From NCBI RefSeq assembly GCF_028867935.1, contig NZ_JAPQNS010000001.1:186001-250000 (forward strand): a DNA stretch of 64,000 bases. Direction: 5' to 3'. The notes beneath the pieces were generated by a model. It made no database searches. It saw only the letters and a list, made by a program, of their open reading frames with translations, and was not told where the DNA came from. The number at the start of each line of letters is the position of its first letter. The first letter of the stretch is position 1. The translations under genes and the position numbers were made by a program. The stretch comes from Flavobacterium sp. SUN052. GTDB lineage: Bacteria; Bacteroidota; Bacteroidia; Flavobacteriales; Flavobacteriaceae. This document shows, in pieces, positions 23,363-31,921 of this stretch.

Positions 23363-24241
23363 ATGAAAACCATCTCACCGCAGGACATTCCATTCCAGGC
23401 TTTTTATCGGCTTCTCAACAGCTCGGTGGCACCCCGGCCCATTGCGTTTGTAAGTACTATCAGTCAGGAAGGCCATGTTAATCTAGCTCCGTACAGCTTT
23501 TTCAATATTGTTGGGTTCAATCCGCCGATGTTGGTTTTTTCGCCTAGTCGCAATCGGCATGGCGACAAAAAACATTCGCTGCTGAACGTGGAAGAAGTGC
23601 CGGAAGTGACTATCAACCTGGTGAACCACCAGATTGTTGAGCAAATGTCGCTGGCGAGTGCGGAGTTCGACCGACACGTTAACGAGTTCGAAAAGGCGGG
23701 TTTCACGGCCGTCCCTTCCGAGCGTGTCAAGCCACCCCGTGTGGCCGAAGCACCCGTTGCTTATGAGTGCCTGGTCCGGCAACTGGTGCCTCTGGGAGAT
23801 CAGGCTGGAGCCGGAACAATGGTGGTTTGCGAAGTGGTACTGGCTCATTTTCAGGACCACATTTTCAGTGACGATGGAGCTATCGATCCTCATAAAATCG
23901 ACCTGGTTGGTCGTTTGGGGGCCGATTGGTACGTGCGGGCGAATGATGCTGCTCTGTTCGACGTTGCCCGCCCTCAGATTGGCGTTGGTGTTGATCAGCT
24001 ACCCGTGGCTGTCCGCAATAGCAACATCCTGACAGGCAACGACCTTGGTAAATTGGGTAGCGCCAAAACCATGCCTACACCCGATGAAATCACTGCCTAC
24101 TCCCAATCTGAGGCCATGCTGGCTCTCCGCGACGAAGCCCGCTATGGTTGCCAGTACCTCCCCGATTTGCTGCACCTACGAGCCAAGCAACTGCTGGCAG
24201 CGGGGAAAGTGGAGGAAGCGTGGCTGGTAATTAGTCAGTAG
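23363..24241 (+). CDS. Flavin reductase-like FMN-binding protein
   Basis: 292 residues. The N-terminal half is a split-barrel flavin reductase-like domain (YRLLNSSVAPRPIAFVSTIS, NLAPYSFFNIVGFNPPMLVFSPS), and a C-terminal helical part follows (about 220-292). No signal peptide. It probably binds FMN and transfers electrons from NAD(P)H or acts as a flavoenzyme on its own. It closes the tyrosine degradation run, and similar genes accompany such clusters in related bacteria as I recall; a link to homogentisate chemistry is unproven. The stop codon abuts the inverted repeat at 24242. Confidence 0.8.
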   Translation: MKTISPQDIPFQAFYRLLNSSVAPRPIAFVSTISQEGHVNLAPYSFFNIVGFNPPMLVFSPSRNRHGDKKHSLLNVEEVPEVTINLVNHQIVEQMSLASAEFDRHVNEFEKAGFTAVPSERVKPPRVAEAPVAYECLVRQLVPLGDQAGAGTMVVCEVVLAHFQDHIFSDDGAIDPHKIDLVGRLGADWYVRANDAALFDVARPQIGVGVDQLPVAVRNSNILTGNDLGKLGSAKTMPTPDEITAYSQSEAMLALRDEARYGCQYLPDLLHLRAKQLLAAGKVEEAWLVISQ

Positions 24242-24386
24242 TAACCTCACCCCCGACCCCTCTCCTTCGCAAGGAGAGGGGAGACGTCAACGATAAACTT
24301 TTTTGTGAAGATTGCTTGAACGAGAGGAGTATGGACTGGTGAAACTCCCCTCTCCTTGTGAAGGAGAGGGGCAGGGGGTGAGGTTA
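24242..24386. repeat. 42-base inverted repeat spanning the whole convergent gap
   Basis: Arms 24242-24283 and 24345-24386 match at 39 of 42 positions. Each arm contains its own hairpin, CCCCTCTCCTT paired with AAGGAGAGGGG, giving a four-armed structure. The left arm starts on the base after the flavin reductase stop, and the right arm ends with the stop codon of the convergent lactonase gene. Confidence 0.97.
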
Positions 24387-25499
24387 CTGAATGGCTAAAC
24401 ACACCGGCGATGGCACCTTTGCCCGTTCTCCGGTATCGGTGAGGAGGCCTGTTTTTGGGTCGCGCTTGAGCACTACGATGTTGTCAGTATCCTGATTCGC
24501 TACCAGCACATAAGCTCCGCTCGGATGAATCATGAAGTTGCGGGGCTTGGCTCCCTTAATGGGCTGTTGGCCAATGAGTTTGATGCTTCCGTTTTGGGCA
24601 ATACTAAAAATGCTCAGCGAATTGTGGCCTCGATTCGATACGTACAAATGCTTGCCAGCGGGGTCAGTGTGAATGTCGGCGTGGGTGTTTTCGCCCTTGA
24701 AATTGGCGGGGAGGCTTGCCACTCGCTCTTGCATCAGAGTTAGCGAGCCGGTTTGGGGATCGCGACTAAACACGGCTACCGACGAACTTAACTCTTCGGC
24801 TAAATACGCAAACCGACCGTTGGGATGAATCGTGAAATGGCGCGGACCTGAGCCCGGTTTCAGCGACATTACCGGCGTTTTATTGGGCGTTAGTTTCCCC
24901 GTTTGCGCGTTTAGATTGTAGCAATGTAGTTTATCCGTCCCTAAATCGGCAATGTACACGAACTTGTTGTCGGCCGAAATTGTCGCTGAATGCACGTGTG
25001 ATTTCTCCTGCCGCACCTTATTGGGACCTTTTCCCGAAAACGACAAACTGTCGACCAGCGACCCCAGCGAACCATTGGGTTGAATTGCATACACTAACCA
25101 GCCTGCTCCGTAATTAGAAACGATAGCCCAACGCCCTGTTTTGTCAATGCTGATATGACAAGGAGCCTGCCCGAATGAGGATTTTTCGTTGATGGGCGTT
25201 AGAGCACCTGTTTTTGAATTACGACTATAAGCACTGATCGACCCGGCTTTTGTTGGTCCTGGCCCATCGGCTTCGTTGACTGAGTAGAGAAAACTACCCC
25301 CTGGCCGAATCGCTACAAACGACGGACTTTTTTCATTTTTAACACTACCTGCGGGTGTGAGTTTTCCGGTTTTTGGATCGAAACGAAGCGTATAAATGCC
25401 TTCGCTACCGCGTACGGAATACGTACCAACGTGAATCAGCTGGGCAGAAGCAGCCTGAAGGGTAAACATAAAAAGGGACAGCGCAAAAAAGCGTTTCAT
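24384..25499 (-). CDS. Secreted lactonase family (YbhE-type) beta-propeller
   Basis: 371 residues from ATG 25499; this start gives a Sec signal peptide (1-19, ending ASAQ), and the longer reading does not. Seven-bladed propeller of the bacterial 6-phosphogluconolactonase/muconate cycloisomerase family, shown by repeated blade motifs such as KSPSFVAIRPGGSFLYSVNE, PCHISIDKTGRWAIVSNYGAG and GPRHFTIHPNGRFAYLAEE. The exported location makes a role in the pentose phosphate pathway unlikely; it may hydrolyse other lactones. The stop codon lies in the arm of the 24242-24386 repeat. Confidence 0.85.
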   Translation of the reverse strand: MKRFFALSLFMFTLQAASAQLIHVGTYSVRGSEGIYTLRFDPKTGKLTPAGSVKNEKSPSFVAIRPGGSFLYSVNEADGPGPTKAGSISAYSRNSKTGALTPINEKSSFGQAPCHISIDKTGRWAIVSNYGAGWLVYAIQPNGSLGSLVDSLSFSGKGPNKVRQEKSHVHSATISADNKFVYIADLGTDKLHCYNLNAQTGKLTPNKTPVMSLKPGSGPRHFTIHPNGRFAYLAEELSSSVAVFSRDPQTGSLTLMQERVASLPANFKGENTHADIHTDPAGKHLYVSNRGHNSLSIFSIAQNGSIKLIGQQPIKGAKPRNFMIHPSGAYVLVANQDTDNIVVLKRDPKTGLLTDTGERAKVPSPVCLAIQ

Positions 25500-25582
25500 G
25501 GTTATTGGTCTAGCAGTTGGAAATAAGGGCAAGAATTGGACACTACAGACTGATGATGTGCATAGATTAATCCTTACGCTCA

Positions 25583-25590
25583 CAAAATTA
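25583..25590 (-). promoter_or_regulatory. Candidate -7 element of lactonase gene (TAATTTTG)
   Basis: Exact TAnnTTTG on the minus strand, 84 bases before the lactonase ATG, in the divergent region shared with mlaE. No TTG at the -33 position. Confidence 0.35.
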
Positions 25591-25658
25591 AACCACTGTT
25601 CGGGATTCCGGTTGTGTACTACGAACTACGTCAGTAAGTCCCACTCAATAAATCCTAA

Positions 25659-26459
25659 ATGAACACTAGCACCACCGCGCCAGACGCTCCTGCTACGCCC
25701 AGTCGTTTCACTCGAATGTTGATAACACTGAGCGACGTAGCCCGGTTTGTCGGCCAGTTTTTTAAAGAAGTTCTGCAACCCCCTTACGAGTTCAAAGAGA
25801 TTATCCGGCAATGCTACGAAGTTGGTGTCAGGTCGTTGCCCCTGATTTCGCTGACGGGTTTTATCACGGGGATCGTTTTTACCAACCAGTCGCGACCTTC
25901 GTTGGCGGAGTTTGGTGCTACCTCCTGGTTGCCTTCGCTGATCGCTATTGCACTGGTTCGGGCATTAGCTCCACTGGTCACGGCGCTGATTGCGGCCGGG
26001 CGGGTTGGCTCTAATATCGGTGCAGAATTAGGGTCAATGCGGGTAACCGAGCAGATCGATGCGATGGAAGTATCGGCCACCAATCCATTTAAATTTTTGG
26101 TCGTCAGCCGAGTGTTGGCAACCACGTTCATGTTGCCCACGCTAATGGTTTATACCGTTTTTGTGGGCTTGCTCGGGGCCTTTGTCAACGTGACGCAGAA
26201 CGAATCGACCAGCTTCTTTACGTTCATCAATGACGTGTTCGAAGCTATTTCGTTCCTGGACATTTTCGCATCGCTTATCAAAACATTTGTTTTTGGGTTT
26301 ACCATCGGCATGGTTGGTTGTTACAAGGGGTACAATTCATCGAAGGGCACCGAAGGGGTAGGTAAAGCGGCTAACTCGGCTGTGGTAACAACCATGTTTC
26401 TGGTGTTTATTGAAGAGTTACTATCCCTGCAAATCGTGAATGCGATTCGTGGGACGTAG
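25659..26459 (+). CDS. mlaE: MlaE-type ABC transporter permease
   Basis: 266 residues. It is the inner-membrane permease of a Mla-type phospholipid transport complex. After a polar N terminus there are five or six membrane segments, and the family motif ALVTALIAAGRVGSNIGAELGSMRVTEQIDAME (shortened here: GRVGSNIGAELG at about 125) is clear, as is EGVGKAANSAVV near the end. It is followed by genes for the ATPase and the MCE-domain protein, which gives a complete inner-membrane module. No MlaC or MlaA homologue is present next to it. Confidence 0.93.
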   Translation: MNTSTTAPDAPATPSRFTRMLITLSDVARFVGQFFKEVLQPPYEFKEIIRQCYEVGVRSLPLISLTGFITGIVFTNQSRPSLAEFGATSWLPSLIAIALVRALAPLVTALIAAGRVGSNIGAELGSMRVTEQIDAMEVSATNPFKFLVVSRVLATTFMLPTLMVYTVFVGLLGAFVNVTQNESTSFFTFINDVFEAISFLDIFASLIKTFVFGFTIGMVGCYKGYNSSKGTEGVGKAANSAVVTTMFLVFIEELLSLQIVNAIRGT

Positions 26460-26490
26460 TTTATAGTTATATCCCTTGGTCGTCGGTATA

Positions 26491-26550
26491 CCAAATGAAT
26501 GACAAATTATCACTACTATCAATGAATGACTACCAATGACCACCAATGAC
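26491..26550. repeat. AATGAC-CACC word repeat before mlaF
   Basis: Tandem copies of AATGA(A/C) and AATGACTACC / AATGACCACC fill this stretch. The last copies contain the mlaF start codon and encode its first residues, MTTND. Partial complementary words TTGGTCGTCGG lie at 26476-26487. The same word recurs around the MFS start at 40071. Confidence 0.7.
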
Positions 26551-27339
26551 TCAATTGCCAAAATGCCCCGAAAGGAATCAACCAATATCCCCGACGGAGA
26601 GGCTTTAATTACTATCCGCGACCTGAAGATTGCTTTTGGCGATTTTGAGGTTTTACGCGGAGCTGACCTCGACCTGTACAAAGGTGAAAACCTCGTTGTA
26701 CTTGGGCGGTCGGGAACGGGGAAGTCGGTACTGATTAAGATACTGGTCGGCTTACTCAAAGCTGATTCGGGTTCCATCACAGCTTTTGGGCAGCGAGTGG
26801 AAGAAATGTCCAAGAAAGAACTGGATGAGTTGCGGCTAAAAATCGGCTTCTCGTTTCAGAATAGTGCCTTGTACGACAGTATGACAGTACGCGAAAATCT
26901 GGAATTTCCGCTCGTTCGAAACCAGCGGAATCTGGGCAGGAGTGAGATCGATGCGGCTGTAGAAGAAGCGCTGGATAACGTTGGACTGAGCCAGACTATC
27001 AATCAAATGCCTTCTGAACTATCGGGAGGCCAGCGCAAGCGAATTGGCATTGCCCGGACCCTTATTCTGAAGCCCGAAGTCATGCTCTACGATGAACCCA
27101 CGGCCGGTCTTGACCCGATTACGTGCATTGAAATTAACAACCTGATTAACGAAGTCAAGGAACGGTACAACACCTCATCTATTGTCATTACCCACGACCT
27201 CACGTGCGCCAAAACGGTGGGAGATCGGGTAGCAATACTATTCGATGGGAAGTTTGGCCATGCAGGGACGTTTGACGAGGTATTTAGCTCGAAAGATGAA
27301 CGTGTACAACAATTTTATCACTACAATTTTGTCGAATAA
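26536..27339 (+). CDS. mlaF: MlaF-type ABC transporter ATPase
   Basis: 267 residues. ATPase of the Mla-type lipid transporter. Walker A GRSGTGKS, signature LSGGQRKR, Walker B VMLYDEPTAGLDP and the switch His in VITHDL are intact; the short stretch SFQNSALYDSMTVREN is typical of MlaF. The first residues MTTNDSIAKMPRK come partly from the upstream repeat; an alternative ATG at residue 10 would also leave the domain intact. It is seven bases upstream of the MCE protein gene. Confidence 0.93.
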   Translation: MTTNDSIAKMPRKESTNIPDGEALITIRDLKIAFGDFEVLRGADLDLYKGENLVVLGRSGTGKSVLIKILVGLLKADSGSITAFGQRVEEMSKKELDELRLKIGFSFQNSALYDSMTVRENLEFPLVRNQRNLGRSEIDAAVEEALDNVGLSQTINQMPSELSGGQRKRIGIARTLILKPEVMLYDEPTAGLDPITCIEINNLINEVKERYNTSSIVITHDLTCAKTVGDRVAILFDGKFGHAGTFDEVFSSKDERVQQFYHYNFVE

Positions 27340-27345
27340 GACGTT

Positions 27346-28398
27346 ATGAACGCAACAGATAATAAACGATCCATCACCGTCGGCATATTCGTGCTGATTG
27401 GTATAGTAGTATTCGTGCTGGGGGTAATGATCCTTGGTGGTCAACAGAAACGCTTTGTGAGAACCGTTCAGATCAAAGCGATTTTCAACGACGTTGGTGG
27501 CCTTAAAGTGGGCAACAACGTCTGGTTTTCGGGCGTAAAAATTGGCACTGTTCGGCGCATCAGTTTCTTTGGTAGTTCACAGGTTGAAGTGGATATGAAC
27601 ATCGAAGAAAAGTCGCAGCAATACATTCGGAAAGACGCAGCTGCTACCATCAGTTCGGATGGGTTGATTGGTAACAAGATTGTGATGATCGTGGGTGGCA
27701 CTACCCGTGTAGAACCCGTAGAAGATGGCGACCGGCTGGCTGTTCGTACCGCGCTCAGCTCGGATCAACTGATGGCTACTCTTCAGGAAAATAACAACAA
27801 CCTGCTCCGTATCACTACGGATGTAAAGGGCATCATTGGCCAAATCAAACAGGGCAAGGGTGTCGCTGGGGCCGTTCTAACCGACTCAACGCTGGCTTAC
27901 CGGTTCGAGAGTATGGTGGCGAACTTACAGGCTGCCTCGGGCAGTGCCGCCAAAGCATCGGGCTCGCTCTCGCTGTTTGCAGCTAAAATGAACGATAAGA
28001 ACAGCTTGCCAAATCAACTGGTAACCGACACGGCTGTTTACAGCAACATCCGGCTTTCTTCTGTGCGGCTCCGCCAGGCGGCTAACACCGCCAACGAGAT
28101 TACTGCCGACGCAAAGCTCGTATCAGCCGATGTGAAAAAAGCCAGCGACCGGCTCAATAGCAAAGACAACCTTGTCGGCCTTTTGCTCAACGATCCCAGC
28201 GTGAACAGTGACATTAAAGGTACGTTGAGCAACCTGAACCAAGGGACCAAAAAATTAGACGAGAACATGGAAGCCTTGCAGCATAACTTCCTGTTACGTG
28301 GCTTTTTCCGCCGTCGTGAAAAGGAAAAAGAGAAAGCTGCCCAAACGGCTCCTGCTTCGGCAGACAGTATGCAGCGGCAGACTAACGCGGGGCAGTAA
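27346..28398 (+). CDS. mlaD: MlaD-type MCE-domain protein
   Basis: 350 residues. One N-terminal membrane helix (about 10-28, VGIFVLIGIVVFVLGVMIL) anchors the protein; the MCE domain follows (about 38-120, with KAIFNDVGGLKVGNNVWFSGVKIGTV and VGGTTRVEPVEDGDRL). The C-terminal part (about 150-320) is helical and looks coiled-coil. MCE proteins form hexameric rings that bind lipid between the membranes. It is the last gene of the mlaEFD set and is followed by a strong terminator. Confidence 0.93.
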   Translation: MNATDNKRSITVGIFVLIGIVVFVLGVMILGGQQKRFVRTVQIKAIFNDVGGLKVGNNVWFSGVKIGTVRRISFFGSSQVEVDMNIEEKSQQYIRKDAAATISSDGLIGNKIVMIVGGTTRVEPVEDGDRLAVRTALSSDQLMATLQENNNNLLRITTDVKGIIGQIKQGKGVAGAVLTDSTLAYRFESMVANLQAASGSAAKASGSLSLFAAKMNDKNSLPNQLVTDTAVYSNIRLSSVRLRQAANTANEITADAKLVSADVKKASDRLNSKDNLVGLLLNDPSVNSDIKGTLSNLNQGTKKLDENMEALQHNFLLRGFFRRREKEKEKAAQTAPASADSMQRQTNAGQ

Positions 28399-28414
28399 TA
28401 ATTGAATTTGTAGA

Positions 28415-28464
28415 GAGCACCCAGGACGCAGTTGTGAAATTGTTGATCCTGGGTGCTCCTTTTT
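28415..28464 (+). terminator. Rho-independent terminator after mlaD
   Basis: A perfect 12-base stem (GAGCACCCAGGA at 28415-28426 with 28447-28458), a 20-base loop and a T run at 28460-28464. It closes the mlaEFD transcript. Confidence 0.85.
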
Positions 28465-28553
28465 AGGAATACTACATAAAACTTGGTGCGTTACGAGCCC
28501 GACCGAGTCCCTTTACCGCCCAACGCGAAATTATTATCCTGTTGAAGGTCGTG

Positions 28554-28790
28554 TTAGTCGTGTTCCGGCACTCCAGTTGGGTCGCCATCTTCATCATAAG
28601 GCTCTTCTTCCAGATCTTCATCGTCAATCCCAAACGAATCATCGTCATCATCATCGTCGATAGCGGCACCGCTTTGATCGACAATTGTCGGGTTGATGCG
28701 GGCAACGCGAGATCCCACCAATTCGGTATCATCATCGGATACCATTGTGCCAATAAGGCCCTCTTTCTGGGTTTCATTTGTCGTGTTCAT
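28554..28790 (-). CDS. Small highly acidic protein, unknown
   Basis: 78 residues from ATG 28790; a longer frame starts further upstream, but the ATG gives the compact NTTNETQKEGLIGTMVSDDDTE start. The C-terminal half is dominated by Asp and Glu, including an uninterrupted run of seven Asp, so the protein is probably disordered and strongly negative. No signal peptide or membrane segment. It is divergent from the amidohydrolase gene. I do not recognise a family; the call rests on an intact start, a strong composition bias and no competing gene. Confidence 0.6.
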   Translation of the reverse strand: MNTTNETQKEGLIGTMVSDDDTELVGSRVARINPTIVDQSGAAIDDDDDDDSFGIDDEDLEEEPYDEDGDPTGVPEHD

Positions 28791-28883
28791 GGCGTTGAGG
28801 TTTTGATTTATAGAATCAACTGAGGTTGCGTAGAGAAGGTTTTTTCGGTTTATTGTGCATATTCGTACAAACCAATACCCACT

Positions 28884-30473
28884 ATGCAGCACGTCTCCAA
28901 ACTTTTTGCGCTTCTTGCTTTCCTACCCCTATTGAGTCAGGCACAAACGTATGACCTCGTGATACGCAATGGGCGTGTGGTCGATGGATCGGGAAATCCC
29001 TGGCAACGAGCTGATGTTGGCATTCAGAATGGTAAAATTGTGCGCATTGGCATAATTCCCGCTTCGGAAGGGCGTGCTGTAATTGATGCGAAAAATCAGA
29101 TTGTTGCACCCGGTTTTATCGATGTGCATACGCATGTGGAAGGCGATTTAGAGGTACGCCCCGGTGCCGAAAATTTCATTTACGACGGCGTAACAACACT
29201 TGTTTCGGGCAACTGTGGAGGTTCACAAACCAACCTCCGCACCATGTTCGATTCGCTCCGAGTACGGGGATTTACCCCTAATCTAGCCTCGATGGTAGGG
29301 CACAACTCAGTGCGGATGAAGGTGATGAAAGCGGCTTTTCGCGAACCGACCGTCCGGGAGCAGACCGAAATGGAAGCACTCGTCGAACAGGCGATGAAAG
29401 ACGGCGCGGTAGGTTTGTCTACGGGCCTGATTTACACCCCTGGAACCTATGCCAAAACGGCTGAAGTGGTCGGACTGGCCCGAAAAGCCGCTCAATACGG
29501 GGGCGTGTATGCCTCACATATCCGCAACGAAGGACAGGAGGTTCAGAAAGCCATTGAAGAAGCCATCCAGATTGGCCGGGAAGCCGGGATTCCAGTTGAA
29601 ATTTCTCACTTCAAAGTAGCCAGCAAACCCATTTGGGGTTTCAGCAAAACAACAGTCGGGTTGGTAGAAGCCGCCCGGCGTGAAGGTATCGACGTTACGG
29701 TTGACCAATATCCATACACCGCTTCGAGTACGTCGTTGCAGAGTATTGTACCCTCCTGGGCTCTGGCAGATAGTGATTCAGCCGTATTAGCCCGATTTCG
29801 AGACCCGGCTACCCGCGCCAAAATCCGCAAGGAAATGCTGACTTCGCTGAAGAAAAACGGCCGTACCAATTATGAGTACGCCGTGGTGTCGCGCTACGAA
29901 CCCGATACGACTTACAACGGCAAAAGCATTGCCAAAATTAACCAGTTGCAAGGCCGTAAAGCCAACGCCGAAACCGAAACGGAGCTGATCATGAACCTGA
30001 TGGAACGGGCCAGCATGAAACGGATTCAGATGGTGTATCATACCATGTCGGAGGAGGATGTAGCCACGATTCTGCGCTACCCCAATACCATGATCGCATC
30101 AGATGCGGGCGTGGCTAGTTTCGGAAAAAATATGCCCCATCCGCGCGCCTACGGCACCAATGCCCGTGTGTTGGGCCGTTATGTGCGCGAGTTGAAAGTG
30201 ATTCCACTAGAAGAAGCCATCCGGCGGATGAGTTCGTTGCCTGCCCAGCGGTTCCACTTCGCCGATCGGGGTTTGCTGGCACCGGGCTATGCTGCCGACG
30301 TAGTTATTTTCGATGAAAACACGGTTGGCGATGCGGCTACTTACGAGGCACCACATGCTTACTCGACAGGCCTTAGTTACGTGCTCGTAAACGGTGTGAC
30401 TGTGGTTGAAAACGGCAAACACACCTATAAAAAACCGGGGCAAATATTGCTGGGAAGCGGGGCTGTAAAATGA
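28884..30473 (+). CDS. Secreted N-acyl-D-amino acid deacylase-like amidohydrolase
   Basis: 529 residues with a signal peptide (1-21, ending SQAQ). The amidohydrolase layout is clear: N-terminal beta domain YDLVIRNGRVVDGSGNPW, the metal-binding GFIDVHTHVEGD, the D-aminoacylase-like loop SGNCGGS, EISHFKVA, and the C-terminal ADVVIFDENTVGD. Family members hydrolyse N-acyl-D-amino acids or related amides and carbamoyl compounds; the exact substrate is not readable. Export suggests action on peptidoglycan-derived or environmental D-amino acid derivatives. An amino acid permease gene lies two genes downstream. Confidence 0.87.
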   Translation: MQHVSKLFALLAFLPLLSQAQTYDLVIRNGRVVDGSGNPWQRADVGIQNGKIVRIGIIPASEGRAVIDAKNQIVAPGFIDVHTHVEGDLEVRPGAENFIYDGVTTLVSGNCGGSQTNLRTMFDSLRVRGFTPNLASMVGHNSVRMKVMKAAFREPTVREQTEMEALVEQAMKDGAVGLSTGLIYTPGTYAKTAEVVGLARKAAQYGGVYASHIRNEGQEVQKAIEEAIQIGREAGIPVEISHFKVASKPIWGFSKTTVGLVEAARREGIDVTVDQYPYTASSTSLQSIVPSWALADSDSAVLARFRDPATRAKIRKEMLTSLKKNGRTNYEYAVVSRYEPDTTYNGKSIAKINQLQGRKANAETETELIMNLMERASMKRIQMVYHTMSEEDVATILRYPNTMIASDAGVASFGKNMPHPRAYGTNARVLGRYVRELKVIPLEEAIRRMSSLPAQRFHFADRGLLAPGYAADVVIFDENTVGDAATYEAPHAYSTGLSYVLVNGVTVVENGKHTYKKPGQILLGSGAVK

Positions 30474-30495
30474 TCGCATAATGCATTAGTTGAGC

Positions 30496-30526
30496 TTGGA
30501 AAGATGTCGTCGTATGATTATTTTTC
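30496..30526 (+). promoter_or_regulatory. Candidate promoter of thioredoxin-like gene
   Basis: TTG (30496-30498), a 20-base spacer and TATTTTTC (30519-30526) approximate the Bacteroidota -33/-7 pattern, 33 bases before the ATG at 30560. Confidence 0.4.
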
Positions 30527-30559
30527 GCGACAAAATTTAACCTCCATACCAGGCACAGC

Positions 30560-31882
30560 ATGAAAAAGATGAGTTTGCTTCTGTTCTTTCAATTTGTAGG
30601 CCTTACACTTTTTGCACAGGGCGTTGTTTTTGAGAAAGGTCCGTTCGAAAAAGTGCTGAAAAAGGCTGATAAAGAACGAAAGCTGGTTTTTCTACACATT
30701 GATAGTCAAAACTGCGGTCAGTGTACCGAGGTGGCCACGAAAGGGTTGACAGACCCAGCTTTAACTGAAAAATTCGCCATTAATTTTGTGAGTTACCGGG
30801 TAGCGGGTAATTCCGAAGAGGGTAAAATATTGCTGGCTCGCTTTGAATTACAAAATGGTCCCGTATCGCTGTTTCTACAACCTGATGGCTCGCTGATCAA
30901 TCGGTATGATGGATCCACGACTTTTTCATACACGTACCTGAAAGAGGCTGACAAATCGCTGTCAATGCGTAAGCAACAGCCTTTGTTAGAACTGGATAAA
31001 CAGTATGCCAAAGGGGATCGCTCTATCTCGTTCCTGCAAACGTATATCAATCGCCGTCGCGCCCTGAACTTGTCCACCGACAATTTACTGGATGCCTACG
31101 TCAGGCAACTTCCTGCTGACTCACTTAAAGCGCTGAGTACGTTCCAATTTTTGTTCGATCAGGTGCCCCACCTTGGTTCGTATGCCGATAGCGTAATGCG
31201 GTTTGACAACAGAATCTGGAATGAACGTTTCTTTACGTACTCGCTCGATAAGCGAATCGCTTTCAACCGAACGCTCAACCGCAAAACCATGCAAAAGGCT
31301 ATTGCCACAAAAAACGAACTATTGGCCCTTCGCGCAGCTCAGTACAATGCGGGCACCTATGGTAACGACCGATATAACCGTCAGTGGGCCTACGAATCGA
31401 ACTTGATGAGTTATTACTCCGGTGTCAAAGATACGTCGATGTATATCCGAACTGCCCGACGGTTCTACGATAAATACATTATGCCAATCGACCCTGATTC
31501 GGTGAATCGGGTGGAGCAACAAAAACGATTCCAAACAGCCAAACCAATCCCCGGTGAAACCCAGACAGTGGTTCAGTTTGGGCCGTCTATTTATGGCCGT
31601 AATCTGAATGAGGTGGCCTGGCGATTCTGGCAGTTGGCCACTAAACCAGAAGATCTGGAAAAGGCGCTGGCCTGGTCGAAACGATCGTTGGAATACAGCC
31701 TTGACCCAAGCTGGATTGATACGCAGGCTCACTTGTTGTATAAGCTGGGACGGCGGGATGAAGCCATAAAGGAGCAGGAAAGGGCCCTTGCACTACTAAA
31801 GTCCAGATCTTCGCCCTCCGCTGCGTTTGAACGAACTCTCCAGAGAATGAAGGACGGGACGCTAGTACCCGAACCGGATTGA
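30560..31882 (+). CDS. Secreted thioredoxin-like protein with helical repeat domain
   Basis: 440 residues, signal peptide 1-20 (ending LFAQ). The first 130 residues are a thioredoxin-fold domain with a NCGQC redox motif (Cys52 and Cys55), followed by a long helical region. The C terminus (about 360-430, LEKALAWSKRSLEYSLDPSWIDTQAHLLYKLGRRDEAIKEQERAL) is a TPR-like repeat. Such proteins occur in the Bacteroidota periplasm, where they may reduce disulfides or act as scaffolds. The partner is unknown. The permease ATG lies 39 bases after its stop codon, in the same direction. Confidence 0.8.
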   Translation: MKKMSLLLFFQFVGLTLFAQGVVFEKGPFEKVLKKADKERKLVFLHIDSQNCGQCTEVATKGLTDPALTEKFAINFVSYRVAGNSEEGKILLARFELQNGPVSLFLQPDGSLINRYDGSTTFSYTYLKEADKSLSMRKQQPLLELDKQYAKGDRSISFLQTYINRRRALNLSTDNLLDAYVRQLPADSLKALSTFQFLFDQVPHLGSYADSVMRFDNRIWNERFFTYSLDKRIAFNRTLNRKTMQKAIATKNELLALRAAQYNAGTYGNDRYNRQWAYESNLMSYYSGVKDTSMYIRTARRFYDKYIMPIDPDSVNRVEQQKRFQTAKPIPGETQTVVQFGPSIYGRNLNEVAWRFWQLATKPEDLEKALAWSKRSLEYSLDPSWIDTQAHLLYKLGRRDEAIKEQERALALLKSRSSPSAAFERTLQRMKDGTLVPEPD

Positions 31883-31921
31883 GTTTTGTGGCGTATTTTC
31901 GCCCAACTCTCATCATTCAGC

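Noticed and set aside
28472..28777. Minus-strand frame overlapping the acidic gene
   Set aside because: It is a different frame over the same stretch, with a basic, low-complexity product that mirrors the GAT-rich codons of the acidic gene.
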